Shown here: piece by piece, positions 42,843-64,000 of the stretch | Numbering within the stretch: the stretch's first letter is position 1 | Layout: every line of letters begins with the position of its first letter | Source of the DNA: Rhynochetos jubatus | Lineage: Eukaryota; Chordata; Aves; Eurypygiformes; Rhynochetidae | Reading direction: 5' to 3' | Assembly: GCA_027574665.1 (NCBI GenBank) | Contig: CM050690.1 | Span: forward strand, 69,049,433-69,113,432 | DNA: 64,000 nt | Notes under the pieces: model-generated | What the model was told of the DNA's origin: nothing | Databases searched by the model: none | Seen by the model: only the letters and a program-made list of their open reading frames with translations | Position numbers and translations under genes: made by a program

Positions 42843-42887
42843 ACCGTTGAGGAGTAAATCTCAGAGGAGTATCGGAATTTACAGCAG
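42843..42887 (+). other. ELL2-like exon g with premature stop
   Basis: 45 bp between CTTGAAG and CAG|GTGTGT. Codons read TVEE-stop-ISEEYRNLQQ; family members have Glu or another sense codon at the stop position. Length divisible by three. Confidence 0.75.
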
Positions 42888-43028
42888 GTGTGTGTAACAC
42901 CGGATTTGTGGGAGGTAGTAATTCCCCAGGGTGGCTCAAGGCTACTGTTTTAAAGCAAAGGACATGAAATACTCAACTGTGCAGAAAGGTTTCCATGCCC
43001 TAATTTCCTTTGTATCCTACCTTCACAG

Positions 43029-43199
43029 GCTCGGCCCAGCTACTGTGAGCAGCAGTCGAGGTGGGAGTACCTCCACGACAAGCTGTCTCGTATGCAGAGA
43101 CTCATACGGGAGTTTGACAGCGGCAAGCAGAGTCACTGCACTGGTCTGCTTCGGCCTGGGCACGTGAGTGAATTAAAGCTTATTTATTTAAAACTTTAA
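43029..43199 (+). other. ELL2-like C-terminal exon
   Basis: Encodes WEYLHDKLSRMQRLIREFD, matching the end of the occludin-homology domain. It either reads through to TAA at 43,197 or splices at CAC|GTGAGT (43,163/43,164) to a possible short exon at 43,890-43,928 that ends in TAG. Confidence 0.75.
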
Positions 43200-45050
43200 A
43201 AAGATGAGTTGCTCCAAGTTTCTAAACACGAGCATCAGACTCTGGCTTCACAGAATTTTCAGTATTAGCAGACTTATCTTTGTTACCTTTGGAAGCACAC
43301 GACGCCTGTCAGTGTCTAGAAGTGTGTGCTTGCACTGCGTGTGTGCAAGAATGCGTGGGGCTGAGCGTGCCTGGCGGGGAAAAGCAACAAGCTGCTACTC
43401 TAAGGAGGCCAAACGCTCAGGTTTAAGCAACTGCCGAGTGTTGCTGTATCTTTTTCCTACGAAACTGCTACTTCTGTTGTGGAAGATGAGAGCATTTCCA
43501 CTGCAATAGTCTGGCAGCTTTAGTAACCTTGGGGTGCCCGGTTCTGTACAAAAGTGACACAGATATAGATAGGTTTTGGTCAAGATAAAAAACTAAACAT
43601 TACCTCTTTAGATGCTACTCCAATGTACTTTTTCCAGAGAGGTACCAAAGAAGCTATTGCCTACATGAAATAGATATGTAAAGAGTTTTATCGTGGATGC
43701 CAGGAATATAACAAAGAACAGGCGTATTTAACTCTAAAATACTGTGATCACCAGACAGCACACATTTTCCTTTCATGCCGCTTTTTGGTTCATTTGGATG
43801 CAAACCATTGCTCACTTCATCATCTGAAAACACAGGTTATTGTGTCACAGCTGAGAAAAATCTTTGTCTTTCTCTGTTTGACTTTTCAGCGTGAGAGGAC
43901 AGCGCAAACCCTGTTAGAAGCAGCTTAGAAAACTCTGCTTAAAGGCAGTACTTTAAGGAAAAGTTTCTGTGGCTGAACCTGCTCTTCAGAGGACACCCTG
44001 TACAGCAACAAGGTGGGAAGCACAGGGGCTCCTTCACCACCGAGATATGTACATTTCAATGGAGGGGGGGACTGTTAAAGATCTTTCACCAGATCAAGCG
44101 GGTTGCTCTAGGTATGCCATTTATTTAATCACAACTCAGAGTTGGGCCACCACCTCAGTGAGTGGCAAATGGCCCAAGATCTCGCACAGTTTTGATACCA
44201 TTCAATCAATACCCATTACAGAAGGTCTGAAGTCTTTGTATATTTTCACTCAGCCTTTCAGTCCCCCAAGTTCATCGTTTATCACAGACCATCACAATGC
44301 CCTGTCTCAGCTGCATTCTTCTGTCCTGGTTCCAATCCTTGGTTCAGTGTCAGGATCTCTTTGGGTCGCCGTCTCCATAATCGCTCTTCTGCCGTTTCTG
44401 TCTTGCACAATTCTGACAGACTTTGAGATGTGCTCTTAAGGGTTTACCTTTTGTCTAGCAAAGCACCTGTGCTTAATTAGTTAATCACTCTTTGCTGAAA
44501 CTGTCTCTGCATGATTAGCCTGACTGGGTTTGAAACCAGCCTTGGGTGGGTCTGTACCAGGAGCAGGTTGAGAACAAACATTCTGGGCCTGTTGAGCGGT
44601 ATTTCTGCACTTTTACAAGACCCCAAACCTCAGATCTAAACCTGCACTAGAGAAAGGTTCCTTTACAATTCACTCCTTGTCATCAAGGTTTCAACTTGTA
44701 CTCAGATCTCACCCTCTCTTTTTTACGATACGGTGCCATTTTGTCAACTTTCGGTGAAACTGGCAGTACTTGTGTTATTTCTGAATTTTAATTCAGTGAT
44801 GTTTTTGCTGTACATTATTTATCTGTGTGGATTTTTTTCTTATAGCAGGGTTACTAGGACCAGCAGAACATTTTTCAGCCAGTCATCTGTGTTTTACAAA
44901 ATTTATCTCTGGGCAGTCTTTCTGTACACCACCTTCATGAAAGTACCCTAGAAACTACCAAAATACGGGGCCTGAATTCACGACTTTTCAGGCATTCCTG
45001 TGGGAGATCTGACGTATTATGTCAACTCTGAGGAACAGACATGGACTGAT
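43200..45050. other. Intergenic, no gene recognised
   Basis: Apart from the possible short ELL2-like last exon at 43,890-43,928, the open frames here show no domains. Confidence 0.5.
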
Positions 45051-45059
45051 ATTTTCCAG

Positions 45060-45640
45060 TGCAGCCCTAAGTGAAAGAGGGGTATCTGTAAGTGACAGAG
45101 GGGTTGCTCTGCTGCACTTGAGTGGCTGGGTGGAGAGGTGAGAGAGTGGTTCAGGGCTGTTCCTGGATCTCTGCAAGAAAGGCCCAACAACAAGTGGCTT
45201 AATAAAGCAGCTGTTTTAATAGTAGAATAAAGAAAGGAATATAGATAGTGAGTAAAACTTATGTGCCTTCAGATGCAGAGTACCCTGCTTTTATGCAGCA
45301 TCAGAGGGACCCGGGATGGATCCCCCCCGCCGGCATGCTGTGCAGATTCTGTCTTCCCTCCCTGGCTGCGATGGCTTTTCTTCTGTGTACCAGACAGGAA
45401 CACGTATCTCCTCCTGGCAGGTTGCAGCATTATCTCTGCCGTAACATCACCAGCACGCAGCACAGGCCAGCGCAGGTCGCTCCCGCAGGGTCCCTTACGG
45501 CATCTACTCACGTGAACATGTGGGCCTTCAGTACAAGGGCTGGTGGACGTGGCTCGCCCAAGGTGACACACTGCTCAGCGTCTTCTGCAGGGCTCCCAGG
45601 ACTGTTGCGTAACCAGAATTTAGTGCTGTAACAAAGGAAG
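45060..45640 (-). mobile_element. Candidate solo LTR, minus orientation
   Basis: On the minus strand a CATAAAAGC box near 45,295 is followed about 80 bp later by ATTAAA and a T-rich U5-like stretch. The layout is like an LTR; ends and target-site duplication were not identified. Confidence 0.3.
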
Positions 45641-48560
45641 CCATGCCCGGTGCGTGCTTGGGAGACGGCATCGCGTGTTGGCGATGGCAGGAGCGTTACA
45701 AACGTCTGGTTCCTTTTAACAGGGAGAAAATTTTCACCAGCATCTTCCCTGTTTGCTCAGCCACTGCTTACTGCGGGAACAAGGCTGTGAGGGCAAATGC
45801 TGTGGCTCAAGGCTGCCTTGTCCTGCCAAGGCACAGCCCAGGGAAGGAAGGCAGGAGGAAGATGAGCTTAATGAGTAAGAACAAGCAAGCAGGAAGAAAC
45901 ATGGTAGCCCTTTCCTTTGCTACCTCCTCCTCGCAATGGGAGCCACTTGGATCTTCTCTTCCTGAAGCTCTTGCACCGGTAGGAACCCTTTCTCCCTTGC
46001 AGCTTGAAAATTAAGGCGGCCTTTTCCATTTTCCATAACGAATATAGAGGTGGGGCCGGTGCAGGCTATTCCTGGTCAAAAGAAAGCCCACACAGGTGGC
46101 ACACAACCCCTGCTCTCGTTTCTTTAGGGCCTTCCTATGGCTATCAGGTACAGTAGAAAAAATACTTAAAGACTTTTTGCTAACAATAGCTGTGACACTG
46201 TGGCATCAGCACAAGTAGACGTTCTTTTCCCTGTGTGATACAGTGCCTGAGTGTTCCAACCGCAGGCATGGGCTACCAGACTGCTTTTCTTGGCACGCAT
46301 GCTTGTGCCTAAAATTCAACCACGCTTTTGCAGAAGCATCTCTCCTAAATTTGAATACAGGTAATTAAATTCTGCTTCTGTAAAACCCTCCCTCCAAGCT
46401 GAACTAAGCACAATTATTACCAAAGAACACCATGTCAAGTATCAAGGGTGAATAACTTTCACCGTGGGTCACAGCACCCGGTGATGGCTGAGAGAAACAG
46501 GTTAACATCAACAACCCTTTGGCGGAATGCGATACAAATCCTCAGGGAGACTTCCGTGAGATTACTGTCCGTGTAGGTCTCAAGCAAATATTTAGCTGAC
46601 TTCTCAGGCTCCGTTCTGTTACTAAGGTGGTAAACGCTGGGCTTAAAACCTGTGCCCACACCTGCAGATATTGGAGAAGGGGTCGATTGCCACCTTGAGG
46701 ATGCCACGAGAACATACAGATTTATTCCAGGGAGAAGTATTCGCTAAAAAAGGATGGAAGCACCCAAGTATACCCCTGCTTATACACAAACGATAACCGC
46801 AGGCGTAATTCATTATTAACAGGAATAAACATATTATGAACAATATAAATGCACCGGCTTCACGACTTTTGGGGTTTCTTGCTCTACAGCTGAAATAAAC
46901 TAAAACTTCCAGGAGGGAGTGGTCACATTGTCTCCTCTGTCCTTAGGTAGCTAACTAAGCGACAACTTCTGTATTTGGGCTTAATACCCAAGATTCTGCC
47001 ATTACTGTCATTAAACGAAACGTCTGTAACCTTTCTCTCCCTCCAGGCTGCCTCAGAACAGAATGTATGCAGTAGTAGTGTATTTAAGCCTCCCCCCCCC
47101 CCCGGCCCTTTTCCTTCTTTGGTATCCGTTACCACAATTATTCTTTGTTCAGCTGGAGTTACAGGAACAATAATTCGGTGAGTCACAGTTACTGACACTG
47201 AAGTGATGAGTTCAAACGTTAATGAAACAGGCGCTGGGGAAGTAGGACGGGAGAAACACAAGCGTTAAAGAGAGGGTAAATTTGAGGCGGAATCATTTTC
47301 GGAAATAATGCTGGCCTTATCCTATAAAATAACTAGTGTCTGCAGGTCCATGAATGGGTAGCATTCCGTGTTTTGGGGGGTGACATAGTGAGTTTCCCAG
47401 GACAGCTCCCCACCACTAGAATGAACTGGTTACCGTCAGCGTCGACTGCCACTAGACATGAACACGTTGCAGGTGCTTGGGCTGCTTGCCCTTATAAAAG
47501 GTTAGCCGACAAAATCAGAGGTAACCAGCAGCACTTTTGTAACTAATTACATCAAACTGGGAAGGCGCCTGTGCCTTTAAGGAATAATTGGAAGTGATTG
47601 GGAACTCGCTTCAAGGACTTTGGTGACCTTTCAGGGCAGTGATAAGTGCTTCTCTGTAAGTGTAAGTGCACCATAGCAGTCCTGAATATGGCCCCGAGAC
47701 TGCCTGGGCGCATGTACCACTGACACAGCCCAGCCCCGGCTGTCTGCTGTGCGCGGGAGGCTGGGCTGCACGTGTGTCCGCCAGCTTGAATGGCACATGT
47801 GAAATCCCATGAATTCGAGCTGCATCAGGCTATAGCAAAGAGGGTGTTCAGCAGCCGGGCACATGAAAGCAGGGTGGCGACACACCTACAGCATGGGAAG
47901 AACTGGAAACGGGAGGTTAAGGAAGCCTTGAGGGGGCCTTCCCTTTCCAGCACAGAGTGAGTACGGGGTGAGTGTTTCTGACTGGATGTGCTTTCCTGAA
48001 GGCAATCCCTGCGGTGTTGACAAATCGTGGGAGAGTACAAACCATTTTCCTTTAGAAAGCAAGCATAGCTTGTGATAATCACATAATTAAAGAACCTAAA
48101 CAAACAACCCAGCTATTTTCACAGATTTCCCCAGGTGTCTTGGGAACCATCTGAGCTTTCCTGAAAGACAACGCAAAACTCAAATTACTGGGGAAGGAAC
48201 GTTCACCGTTTCTAGGCACGGGTGAAGATGTGACTCCGCGGGTACGAGGGCTTACGGAGCAAGCTCTGGCCACTGCCTGTCACTGTGAGGAGGTATTGGT
48301 AACCCTCCGAGAGCGGGGCCTAACCTGCCCTGCCGGCAGGAGTGAAGGACACCCCCGTGAGCCTCGCAGCTGACTTCGGCTCGCCCTGAGCCCTACCGCC
48401 AGCTGCCCTCAGCAGACATCCCCTGACTGAGCTCCCCAGACGAAGGACACGCTTCACACCTTGCTAGGGTGTGTATTTAACATACCTCTAAATATACCAG
48501 CAAAAGTAATCTTTACTAAATCGAGCCCCGATAGCAACAGGAACTGAGAAGAAAACATTC
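45641..48560. other. Intergenic, no gene recognised
   Basis: No domain-bearing ORF. A C12 run lies at 47,092-47,103. Confidence 0.5.
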
Positions 48561-48589
48561 CAGAGGAGTCAGTTATGCTGAAATGAGGT

Positions 48590-48960
48590 ATCACTGATGT
48601 ACGGAAAATCACGTTACCAGGAGTCAGTGTTCACAAAGGAGACAGAGGAGTCCTGTAAAAAAATAATAAAGCTTTATTCGAATAAAGGGAGAGTCCATGG
48701 GACATATTCCTGTGGGGTCTTTCCATGTACAGGGGGATGCAGTCCCCTTTTATCCTACTTTCCCAACAGCAAGAGACCCTCCTCATTTCCCCATTGGCTG
48801 AGGTACTCTGAGTGTACAGACTTCCCGATCTGCCTAAGATAGTCGAGACAAGTTCATTTGACACATTCAAGATATTCCTGTAATTTAGATATTCCAGATA
48901 TTCAGGTGGTTTAACATATTCAAGGGATCATGTAGTTTCGACAGTCTCTTATCTTAAGTC
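48590..48960 (-). mobile_element. Candidate solo LTR, minus orientation
   Basis: Minus strand shows GATAAAAGGGGACTGCATCC near 48,750 and AATAAAGCTTTATT about 80 bp downstream (near 48,680), the TATA-to-polyA spacing of an LTR R region. Borders uncertain. Confidence 0.4.
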
Positions 48961-50130
48961 TGAGTTCACACGGCTGCTTTTGTTCCTTCTCTTGAGCCTG
49001 GGTGTGCACAGGCTTCTTTTGTAAAGACACAAAACTGGTGTTCCTATCACAGCCATTGTTCATATTTTTTTCCATAGCGACAAGGTTCATGTCTTGGAAT
49101 TCAAGGTGAGATGTGTTTCTGTAGTTCTGGTTCCTCTTGGCAGTGATAATTCCACTGATAACTGAACAGCATACCCTTTTTAGGGTCGGGAAGCATGTGT
49201 GTGCCTCACTAGAAATGTTTGGTTTATAGAAGCACAAGAGACTAAACCACAAAATCTAAAAAGAGAAGTTTAAATGTGTTTTTATAGGAGCAGATCTGCA
49301 ATAAAACCGATAAAATCCAGTGTTAAAGCTTTATAGAAGTAATTTAATGACCAGCTGCAGCAATAACCACCTTTCTGTTGTGATTGTCTTTAACTCCTCC
49401 ATCCAGTGATTAATTGCACCATGAAAGACAAACACATTGCATTATACCTTAAGTATAACATCCTGTTTTAAAGATTCCACTAATGCTGTTAAATGGTTTT
49501 GAACCTGTCCAGACTTTCAAAAGATATTTCAGGGATCCTCCTTTTATCACTACTTCTTGCATATATTCAGGACCAAGGCAATAACTAGCCAGTATTTCTT
49601 TTCTCATGTTCAGTTTTGGCCTTGCTTGCATCTATATTCCACTTAAATAAGCAGTGATGTGGTACTGTGTTGTCACGACTCATTGTCATTGGAAACACCA
49701 TGGACAGTACAGGATGAGGATTGTCTTTTATTTAAGTTGTGGGAAAAATAAGAACTTTATTAAAAAGTTCTGTAAGTGGTTCCTATGCAGGATGGACCAT
49801 GTGTTCATGTATTACTATTAAAGCCATACTCATTGCAAATATCAGAACAGCCATTAAGACAGTGATTCAAAAATATTTTAGATATAAACCAGATTTTATT
49901 TGATGACTGATGAATGAAAACATTATATGAAAAATTGCCATCCACTGCTCTTCTTACACAATCAGGCTTCCTTTCAAGAAGAAGCCTGAAAAAGGTACTC
50001 TGTGTGACACTAGCATTAAGAAATCTGTGCCACAGTGCAGGATGTATCCATATCAGAAGTATGAACTTAATTTGGTTTTTTTTTAATTCCATTTTATTTC
50101 ACTTTGTGTTGTAGCCTCCATTTGAGAGCA
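48961..50130. other. Intergenic, no gene recognised
   Basis: AT-rich sequence with only short, featureless ORFs. Confidence 0.5.
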
Positions 50131-50144
50131 TTACCTCGAGTTTC

Positions 50145-50586
50145 ATTACAGAATCTCAGAAGGGCTGAGGTTGGAAGGTACCTCTTGAGGTCACCTAGTC
50201 CAACCCTTGTGCTCAAGCACCGTCACCTAGAGCCAGTTTTCCAGGACAACGTCCAGTCAGCTTTTGAACAGCTCCATCCATGGTGGAAGATTATGCAACC
50301 TCTCTGGATAACGTGTTCCAGTGTTCAGTTACCCTCACAGTAAAATAGTGTTCCCTGATGTTCATTTGGCACCTCCTCTGTGTGCTGTCACTGGGCACTA
50401 CTGAAAAAAGTCTGGGTCCCTCTTCTTTACACCTTTCCTTCAGGTGACAAACATTAATAAAATCCCTCTGAGACTTCTTTTCTCCAGGCCAAACAGTTGC
50501 AGCACTCAGTTTCTTCTCATATGAGAGATGCCCCAGTCCCTTAATCATCTTAGTGGACCTTTGCTGGTCTGTCTCCAGTAGCTCCA
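50145..50586 (-). mobile_element. CR1: CR1 LINE 3' fragment
   Basis: Reads like reverse-complement CR1 (AGGTTGGAAGGTACCTCTTG, then GTCACCTAGTCCAACCC). The minus frame has YFTVRVTEHWNTLSREVA, the diverged CR1 ORF2 C-terminus. Older than the array CR1s by divergence. Confidence 0.8.
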
Positions 50587-50630
50587 TAACAACCTTATAC
50601 TGAGAATTGGGTTTTGTTTTGGGTTTTTAA

Positions 50631-50654
50631 TTTTTTTTTTTTTTTTTTTTTTTA
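50631..50654 (+). repeat. Homopolymer T24
   Basis: Run of 24 T 45 bp right of the CR1 fragment. Confidence 0.9.
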
Positions 50655-50659
50655 GATTA

Positions 50660-53600
50660 AAACATTTGCTGTGGGATAATGTCTTTAATGAAAAATTGGC
50701 ATAATCGAACACTTCTTCCTCTAATGGTTTCTCTGATGAACCCATCCAGAATAAAAATTGATCCCTGAATGGAAACAGGGGCAGAGGCAAGTTGCAGACT
50801 GTTTCTTACTTCTAGTCGTCTGTGGCTCTGAACACTGCTGGCAAGATGTGTCAATGGTTAGTGCACGTTCCTTTGCCAAGCTGGTAGTCTTTGTTTGCTT
50901 GCCGTGTTTTCCCACAGCCACCAGAGCCCAGAGTGAGTGGAACTCGACAGAAATGTTTGTGAACTCAGAAACTTCAAATGAACTCAGAAAAATGAGGCAC
51001 TAATATCAAGATCCAGAGTGGGTGGATGACAGCATCCTACTGGAAAGGAAATTTTCATCTGTAAGGGCTCTAGAGAAATCTAGAGCTTAAGGTCAGTGCT
51101 TAGTTACTATCCAGTCCCAAGAGTCTATAGTCACCTTGGCTACTGGGAGAAATAGGTCAGGCTGAGATAAATCTCTCTACTCATTTCATGATCTGAAAGA
51201 AAAGACTTAATGGACCTTATTTAAATTGTAACTAGGTGAAATCAACCATGATAAGGCTTGTATAGTGTATTGTAAAGGTAATGTAAAATGAAAATCCTGT
51301 GCTTTATGCCTTGATGTACAAGATTTTTAGAGCCAAACATCTAACACTAGGCTGAATAATTTTTACCATTGGGCTTCAAAACATTGTGTAATTTTACAGT
51401 TGTTAGCATCCACTCACATAACTGTTGTGATTTGTCTGCTTTAGCCAGAAGACTCAAATAAGCAATACAAACATTAATTGACATCATAGAATCTCAATAT
51501 TGATATTTTTAATTTAAAATTGAGATATTTATTATAAATGCTCCTTTAGGTATCCATACTGGAAAATCTCAGTCAAACATTTAAATAATATTAAAGACAA
51601 TGGGCCAAACTATTTCTTGACATTCTTTTGTACCTGGTGACAAACCTGGCCTGTTTGAGCCAAGTAGTACCACAGCGGACTAGTGTGCTCTGTACTCCTC
51701 AAGGGAAGGGTTAGGCGTTTAGCTACTTCTTAAAAGTGCAAATCCTTTGTCATCAACAACTGTTTATTGGTTATCATCACAAGCACGATGTTATTTGGGA
51801 TTTCTGAAATAGGAGGAATAACGTGTATCATTCAGTTAAAGCAGTGCAAAAATATAGTTTAAATATGTGTATGAGGATATAGGAAAACAATCAGAAATAC
51901 AATACAACTGATGGAAACTGAGAAAGAGAAAATTATTTGAAGTCATAAGCAAAAATAATTTGAAATCACAATATCAGGAAGAAATATCTTCATTCCAAAT
52001 TTCCTTTTTTTGGTAGAAGTTTGTTTAGATATTTTTTAGATATAATTTTTGCACCTGATTTAGGAGATGAAATAGAAAAACATGGTAGCTTTTGATGGTG
52101 ATAGGGACAGATTTTATTTCAAACTTCGGCTTTCTATTACTATGTGATAGACCATAGCTATCTTTACTTATGCTTCTCTTTTTCCAGAGTGATCAAAGCC
52201 ATAAAGCCAGACTAAAACTGTATGTGACACCTCAACATGACATGAACTTAATCATCTGAATCCATGTAGTTAGAGATCAGTAAGACACACATGGGACAGC
52301 GTGCACAGCAAGTAGCACTCTGTGTTGTTTCATTCGCACACTGCCTTAATTAGAACTTGGCGTTCTACGTATGAAATAGTATGTCTGTATGGGTCATACA
52401 CCATTCAGAGAACAGTTCACTGAGTTTTGATGTACATTCATGTTAATACTTGCACAAATGACCCTGCATACACTGCTTTTCCTACAGTGTTACAGATTAG
52501 CTTTTCCATGAAGCCATAGATAGGGTCTTACACAAAATTTAGGTTTTCAGACGCTTCAGATAAAGTGCTGAAATTCTGAAGTTGTTAGTCACAGTCTCTA
52601 ACGTGGAACCAGTACCCTTTGCTAAGTACTCTCACAGGGATACTTCAACTTTACCTTTCTGTGGTGGACTTAACCCAGCTACTCTACAACAGCCTGGAGG
52701 AAATCACTGACTTGGTGGGACTGGATCTTGCCAGAGTATGGGCTCACCTTGCTTTCTGAATACAATCATTTCACAGATACATGAAGGGAGAAAAGAAAAA
52801 AAAAAAAAAAAAACCCCAAAAAAACCCCAAACACTAAGCCGAAACTCAAAGCTGGGTTCCCACCTGACTGCTGAAATGTACTTTTCCAAAAGATCAGTAG
52901 CTGAAGAAAATAACGTTATCCCTCACAGCTTTGATTTCACTAACAGTAAGCACTAACATGGCAAAAGCCCAGGCAGCCTTGCGTGCCGTGTTTACTCTGT
53001 TATGGACTGGGGCCTATAAACGTCTGATCTCTCTTTAATATTCAGAACAGAATGGATCTCGGGACTCTTACATCTGCTCGGATACACTTGCAGAAACTGT
53101 TTTCAGCTGCTTTATTGAATAGATGCATTCTTACTATATATTCCCCATATATCCTGGAAATACTGTCTGACTATTTCAGGTCTTTTTCTGTCTCAAGTAG
53201 CTGCAGATGGTCCCTGCTATCACTTGGTTCCAACACATCCTATTGAGCAGCGTTTACCTCTTGGAACAAAACTTTTGATTTCATTTATATGTTTGGGTTT
53301 GTGTTTCTGTTCCTGTGACTTCTGTCAACTGTTCTTATTTCTCTCTTTTGTGGATTCTACTGTGGCACCACTGAAAGCTTGTCAGATGTGACTCAACTAA
53401 CTGACCTTGTACAGAAAGTATGTTCAATAAAAACCATGTCTGGCACAGCTGCTGATTGTTTTTCTGCTGTGGGATATGGGAGTCAGGGTATTGCTGGATA
53501 AAAACATGCCACCAAGTAAAAAGTTGGTGAGCTTACATTAGCCAGTGTGAAATACCTTGTAATACTAGCATTTTTAAAGCTAAGACTTTGATTTATTTTA

Positions 53601-54590
53601 GAACTGAAATTCAAGTAATTAAAAAGCCATGTTTGTGGAAGCTAATAGCTCTGAACTTGCTCTGGTTTTCCTTAAAAATAGGGGAGGCCATTTCCATTTA
53701 GGCAGAACTGTAAGAAATCAGGCAGATATGGATGGGTACAAAGCCTGACGCTTGCTCGTCTCGCCTCCATGCTCTTTTTGTGGATATGGTGAAGCTCTGT
53801 TAGGAACTGATGGGTCTGGCAGCAGCAGCTCTGCTACGGGGAAATTGCCAGATTTCTGTATTCTCTATTCTCCTCTTCCAATCTCAAGAACAACAACAAC
53901 AACAAAATAATTGCACAACAAGATGACTCGCAAGCCTACTGATGCTTACCGTGAATTGTGATACAAATTACCATTTCTGTGGAAATACTTTTCTTTAGAT
54001 GATGTCCAGAAAGCGCATAATTAACATATCTGAATCCAGAAGTCAGGAAGTGAAATATGTGTCACCCTTACGCATTAACACAGGCTTAGTGAGGAACACT
54101 AGTACCTGCTTTTCCTGTCTCACATACTATCTCTTAACATTAATTGATCATATTTCTATTAAAGCTTTACGGTGGCCAGCTAGTGCAGGCTAAAAGCTTC
54201 TCACGTTTTCTGCTCAAAGATGATCCTCATGAAAATGTTTGACCTTGAAACTCTAGGTTACTCAAAAATTATGCACCATTTTATTTGCCATGTTATGACT
54301 GTTTTACAGTTTAAAATGTTACTGCACGGCATGAAAATTTTAACGGGGTAAATATTGTAAGTGGTGCCTGCGCTGCTTTTAACGGCCTACGTTTTGGCAC
54401 GAACTGAAAAAACTACTTGGTTTTATCAATCTTTTTTATAAAATGATTCTTTATATTTTCTATTAAATCTTTCAGAATTTTTCTTCCATGGTAATAAACA
54501 GATGGGTTTTAATCTTTCACCCCATTAGGGTACAGGGATGTTTTAGAACATACAGACATTCCAGGAACCAGGATTTGTTTCTCAACTTTT
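50660..54590. other. Intergenic, no gene recognised
   Basis: Contains an A19 run (52,796-52,814), an (AAC) microsatellite at about 53,890, and an orphan AATAAA at about 53,425. No coding exon could be supported. Confidence 0.5.
53424..53431 (+). terminator. Orphan polyadenylation signal
   Basis: TTCAATAAAAACC followed by a GT-rich stretch, resembling a true 3' end on the + strand. The gene it would serve was not identified. Confidence 0.3.
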
Positions 54591-54649
54591 GATTAAAATT
54601 GGTGTCTCTAGCGTAAATAATACCGAATGCTCCAGGTTACATGGCGGGT

Positions 54650-64000
<9,351 letters not shown>

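Larger units (their letters stand above)
37592..43199 (+). pseudogene. ELL2-like gene copy, 5'-truncated with an in-frame stop
   Basis: Seven exons with GT/AG borders resemble the RNA polymerase II elongation factor ELL2: 37,592-37,851; 39,931-40,055; 40,197-40,287; 40,522-40,846; 41,461-41,527; 42,052-42,223; 42,843-42,887, then a C-terminal exon from 43,029. Reading frame and intron phases agree throughout. The N-terminal ELL domain exons are absent; the retroviral remnant ends just to the left. The Lys-rich linker of ELL2 is also missing. In the 45-bp exon a TAA at 42,855-42,857 interrupts the occludin-homology domain. Intron retention rules out a processed copy. ELL proteins are subunits of the super and little elongation complexes. 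I call this a segmental-duplication or gametolog pseudogene; skipping of the 45-bp exon would keep frame, so residual function cannot be excluded. Confidence 0.75.

Noticed and set aside
50758..51003. Possible secreted small protein (hydrophobic N-terminal part)
   Set aside because: The hydrophobic stretch is not at the start, there is no homologue I recognise and no promoter or splice support.

Overview
The window looks like bird nuclear DNA. Interspersed repeats are CR1-type LINE fragments, genes have introns with GT/AG borders, and the right end carries the first three coding exons of PRKAA1 (AMPK alpha-1). An ELL2-derived gene lies to its left. Both families map to human chromosome 5, whose counterpart in birds is largely the Z, so a sex-chromosome location is a reasonable inference but is not proven by the sequence.

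Region 1 (1-32,564) is a head-to-tail amplicon array, all genes on the + strand. It has two kinds of unit. Two long units (10,853 and 10,991 bp, 1-10,853 and 10,854-21,844) each hold gene A, a TOPORS-like single-RING E3 ligase gene with a 53-residue C-terminal repeat, and gene B, an E3-like gene with three tandem copies of a whole RING module. Two short units (3,398 bp each, 21,845-25,242 and 25,243-28,640) hold gene A only, with gene B replaced by about 0.8 kb containing a CR1 reverse-transcriptase relic. A fifth, terminal gene A (from 28,641) has a hugely expanded and rearranged repeat tail, and the array ends 12 bp past its polyadenylation signal at 32,564. Units are nearly identical in coding and non-coding sequence, so the amplification or gene conversion is recent. 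Long-unit spacers hold gene A relics, G/T-rich minisatellite, inverted CR1 pieces and an LTR-like TATA promoter.

Region 2 (32,565-37,500) has a CpG island with NRF1-type motifs (about 33,420-34,360) and, on the minus strand, remains of a gammaretrovirus-like endogenous retrovirus (integrase C-terminus, decayed env, transmembrane tail).

Region 3 (37,592-43,199) is a 5'-truncated, intron-containing ELL2-like copy. Seven exons keep frame and splice sites, but one 45-bp exon in the occludin-homology region has an in-frame TAA. It is best called a pseudogene.

Region 4 (43,200-54,600) has no gene I can name; it holds a CR1 fragment, candidate solo LTRs, homopolymer tracts and one orphan polyadenylation signal. 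Region 5 (54,650-64,000) is the PRKAA1 CpG-island promoter, exons 1-3 and two introns with a CR1 piece; the gene runs off the right edge.

The most unusual system is the array. Two related RING gene types are amplified as a unit, and each has also amplified inside itself: gene B its RING module, gene A its basic tail.
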